Shown here piece by piece: positions 63,308 through 64,000 of a stretch of DNA of 64,000 nucleotides. The stretch is from Bacteroidales bacterium (lineage in GTDB: Bacteria; Bacteroidota; Bacteroidia; Bacteroidales; UBA932): positions 21,488 through 85,487 of the forward strand of contig JAFYVM010000015.1 of assembly GCA_017549145.1 (NCBI GenBank), given 5' to 3'. The position numbers were made by a program, and so were the translations under genes. Position 1 is the stretch's first letter. Each line of letters starts with the position of its first letter. The notes beneath the pieces were generated by a model. That model worked only from the letters and a program-made list of their open reading frames with translations. It did not search any database and was not told the origin of the DNA.

Positions 63308-64000
63308 CAAAAAAACATAGACTTGCCCTCAAAGACGGTCCTCAGGTGCAAGGGCGGCGACCTCAGTGCAGTAGTAGATAGTACAAGTCGCCGCCCTCAA
63401 ACGTTTTCCTGTTTACATATAGGGCGGTAGTCGCACACTGCCACCAGTGACCCCAGCATTTCAAATGAACGGCAGTGCTAAAATTCAGCATTCTATTATT
63501 CCCCGTTTCGCGGAAATATGGGGCTCTACGTTCATAAGTATCTGTGCAATGGCGCTCAATCCAGCAGTCGACCACCCCTGTAAGGCAGTGCGTTCATCAG
63601 TGAATTACGCGGGGAACCGAAGAAATTACACCAGGCAGAGCCTGACACAACTTCTCCGGCACGGTTTATAAGCACCTCTGATGCGGATAAACCGCCTCAG
63701 AAGCGCGATAAAGCCCGGTCAAGACTTCAGTCAGAAGACTTGCCCTAATGGGCATAAGGAATCAGAAGATTGTCATTCTGCCTCCGTTCCGCTCCGCTGC
63801 ACTCCATCAGAACGTCAATCCTCTTCCCGTCAACAATATCCCCGCCTTCGGCCAGGATATAGAAAGGAAAAGCGGTCTGGAGACTTTCGCCTTTCTCCTC
63901 CGGCAAATCTTGCGAACTCCGCGATTTTGCCTACGGACAAAATCTCTACGTTCTTTATGCAAAATTTCCTCCCCCAAAAGCCAAAAGACTCCAGCTTGTA
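63308..64000. other. Non-coding region with inverted repeats at the window end
   Basis: About 690 bases without a convincing gene; the two short open frames (63363-63575 minus, 63447-63671 plus) overlap repeats and look random. It holds a perfect 11-bp hairpin, AGGGCGGCGAC (63351-63361) with GTCGCCGCCCT (63387-63397), and a smaller TGCCC-TAAT-GGGCA hairpin (63741-63754). ACTTGCCCT is a direct repeat at 63321 and 63738, and a GATTTTG/CAAAATC inverted pair lies near 63920. The sequence is GC-richer than the cargo operon. A transfer origin or an inter-module spacer would fit. Confidence 0.5.

Larger units (their letters stand above)
47537..64000. mobile_element. Integrated mobile element (NBU/island-like), left part
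   Basis: It begins at the split tRNA 3' end and contains, in order, a tyrosine recombinase, a broken AlbA-type regulator, an unknown protein, DUF3853 and excisionase-like proteins, a VirE-N / PriCT_2-DUF3987 replication module, a structured-RNA locus and a ten-gene cargo operon. Integrase, excisionase and primase at one end resemble mobilisable Bacteroides units. No relaxase or second attachment site is in the window, so its right end and transfer mode are unknown. Confidence 0.8.

Noticed and set aside
63321-63746. ACTTGCCCT direct repeat as the right attachment site
   Set aside because: It has no similarity to the tRNA 3' end used at the left boundary, so it cannot be the partner site.
63753-63815. 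Further copy of repeat family 1 near the window end
   Set aside because: Only TGTCATTCTG-like and CCGCT-rich pieces match; the central core of the repeat is missing.

Overview
The window reads as chromosome of an anaerobic member of the Bacteroidales (Bacteroidota). The grounds are three SusC/SusD outer-membrane importer pairs, many Bacteroidota-type lipoproteins, and repeated promoters of the phylum's TTTG / TAnnTTTG type. Further grounds are a pyruvate formate-lyase operon, a ribosomal protein S16 with the long tail common in this phylum, and a Bacteroidetes-type tyrosine recombinase. No rRNA is present. One complete tRNA (Leu, anticodon GAG) and one 24-nt tRNA 3' fragment are present.

Left part (1-12 kb): the end of a polyhydroxybutyrate-depolymerase-like esterase. 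A minus-strand operon follows (zinc-ribbon protein, M3 peptidase lipoprotein, EF-hand membrane protein), then ssb. Next is a plus-strand operon of pflB, pflA, a membrane polyferredoxin of NapH/NapG type and a Tat-exported aldo/keto reductase with ferredoxin clusters. From 12 to 34.4 kb all genes lie on the minus strand and form a nutrient-uptake region with three SusC/SusD pairs. It also holds a subtilisin-like protease, a zinc metallopeptidase and several surface lipoproteins; with two peptidases and no glycosidase it looks like peptide or protein use.

Middle (34.7-47.4 kb): a YhhN-type membrane protein, tRNA-Leu, a DUF2147 protein, rpsP-rimM, then a lysine/diaminopimelate operon (M20 deacylase, lysC, dapB, dapA, dapD, aminotransferase, dapF) of the succinylase route. 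A GH78-like rhamnosidase gene lies upstream. A 28-nt palindromic repeat family sits in three junctions of the lysine operon and in frame inside two genes.

Right part (47.5 kb to the end): an integrated mobile element. It starts at a 24-nt tRNA 3' fragment that keeps its native terminator, followed by a tyrosine recombinase. Then come an AlbA/Schlafen-type regulator broken by one TGA, an unknown protein, a DUF3853 protein, an excisionase-like protein and a two-gene VirE-N / PriCT_2-DUF3987 replication module. A second repeat family appears only in this part. The element then carries a roughly 150-nt near-perfect RNA-like hairpin with its own promoter, and a ten-gene cargo operon (56.1-63.3 kb) in which every product has an export signal and none is a recognised enzyme. 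This hairpin plus all-exported operon is the best candidate for an undescribed system. The right end of the element lies beyond the window.
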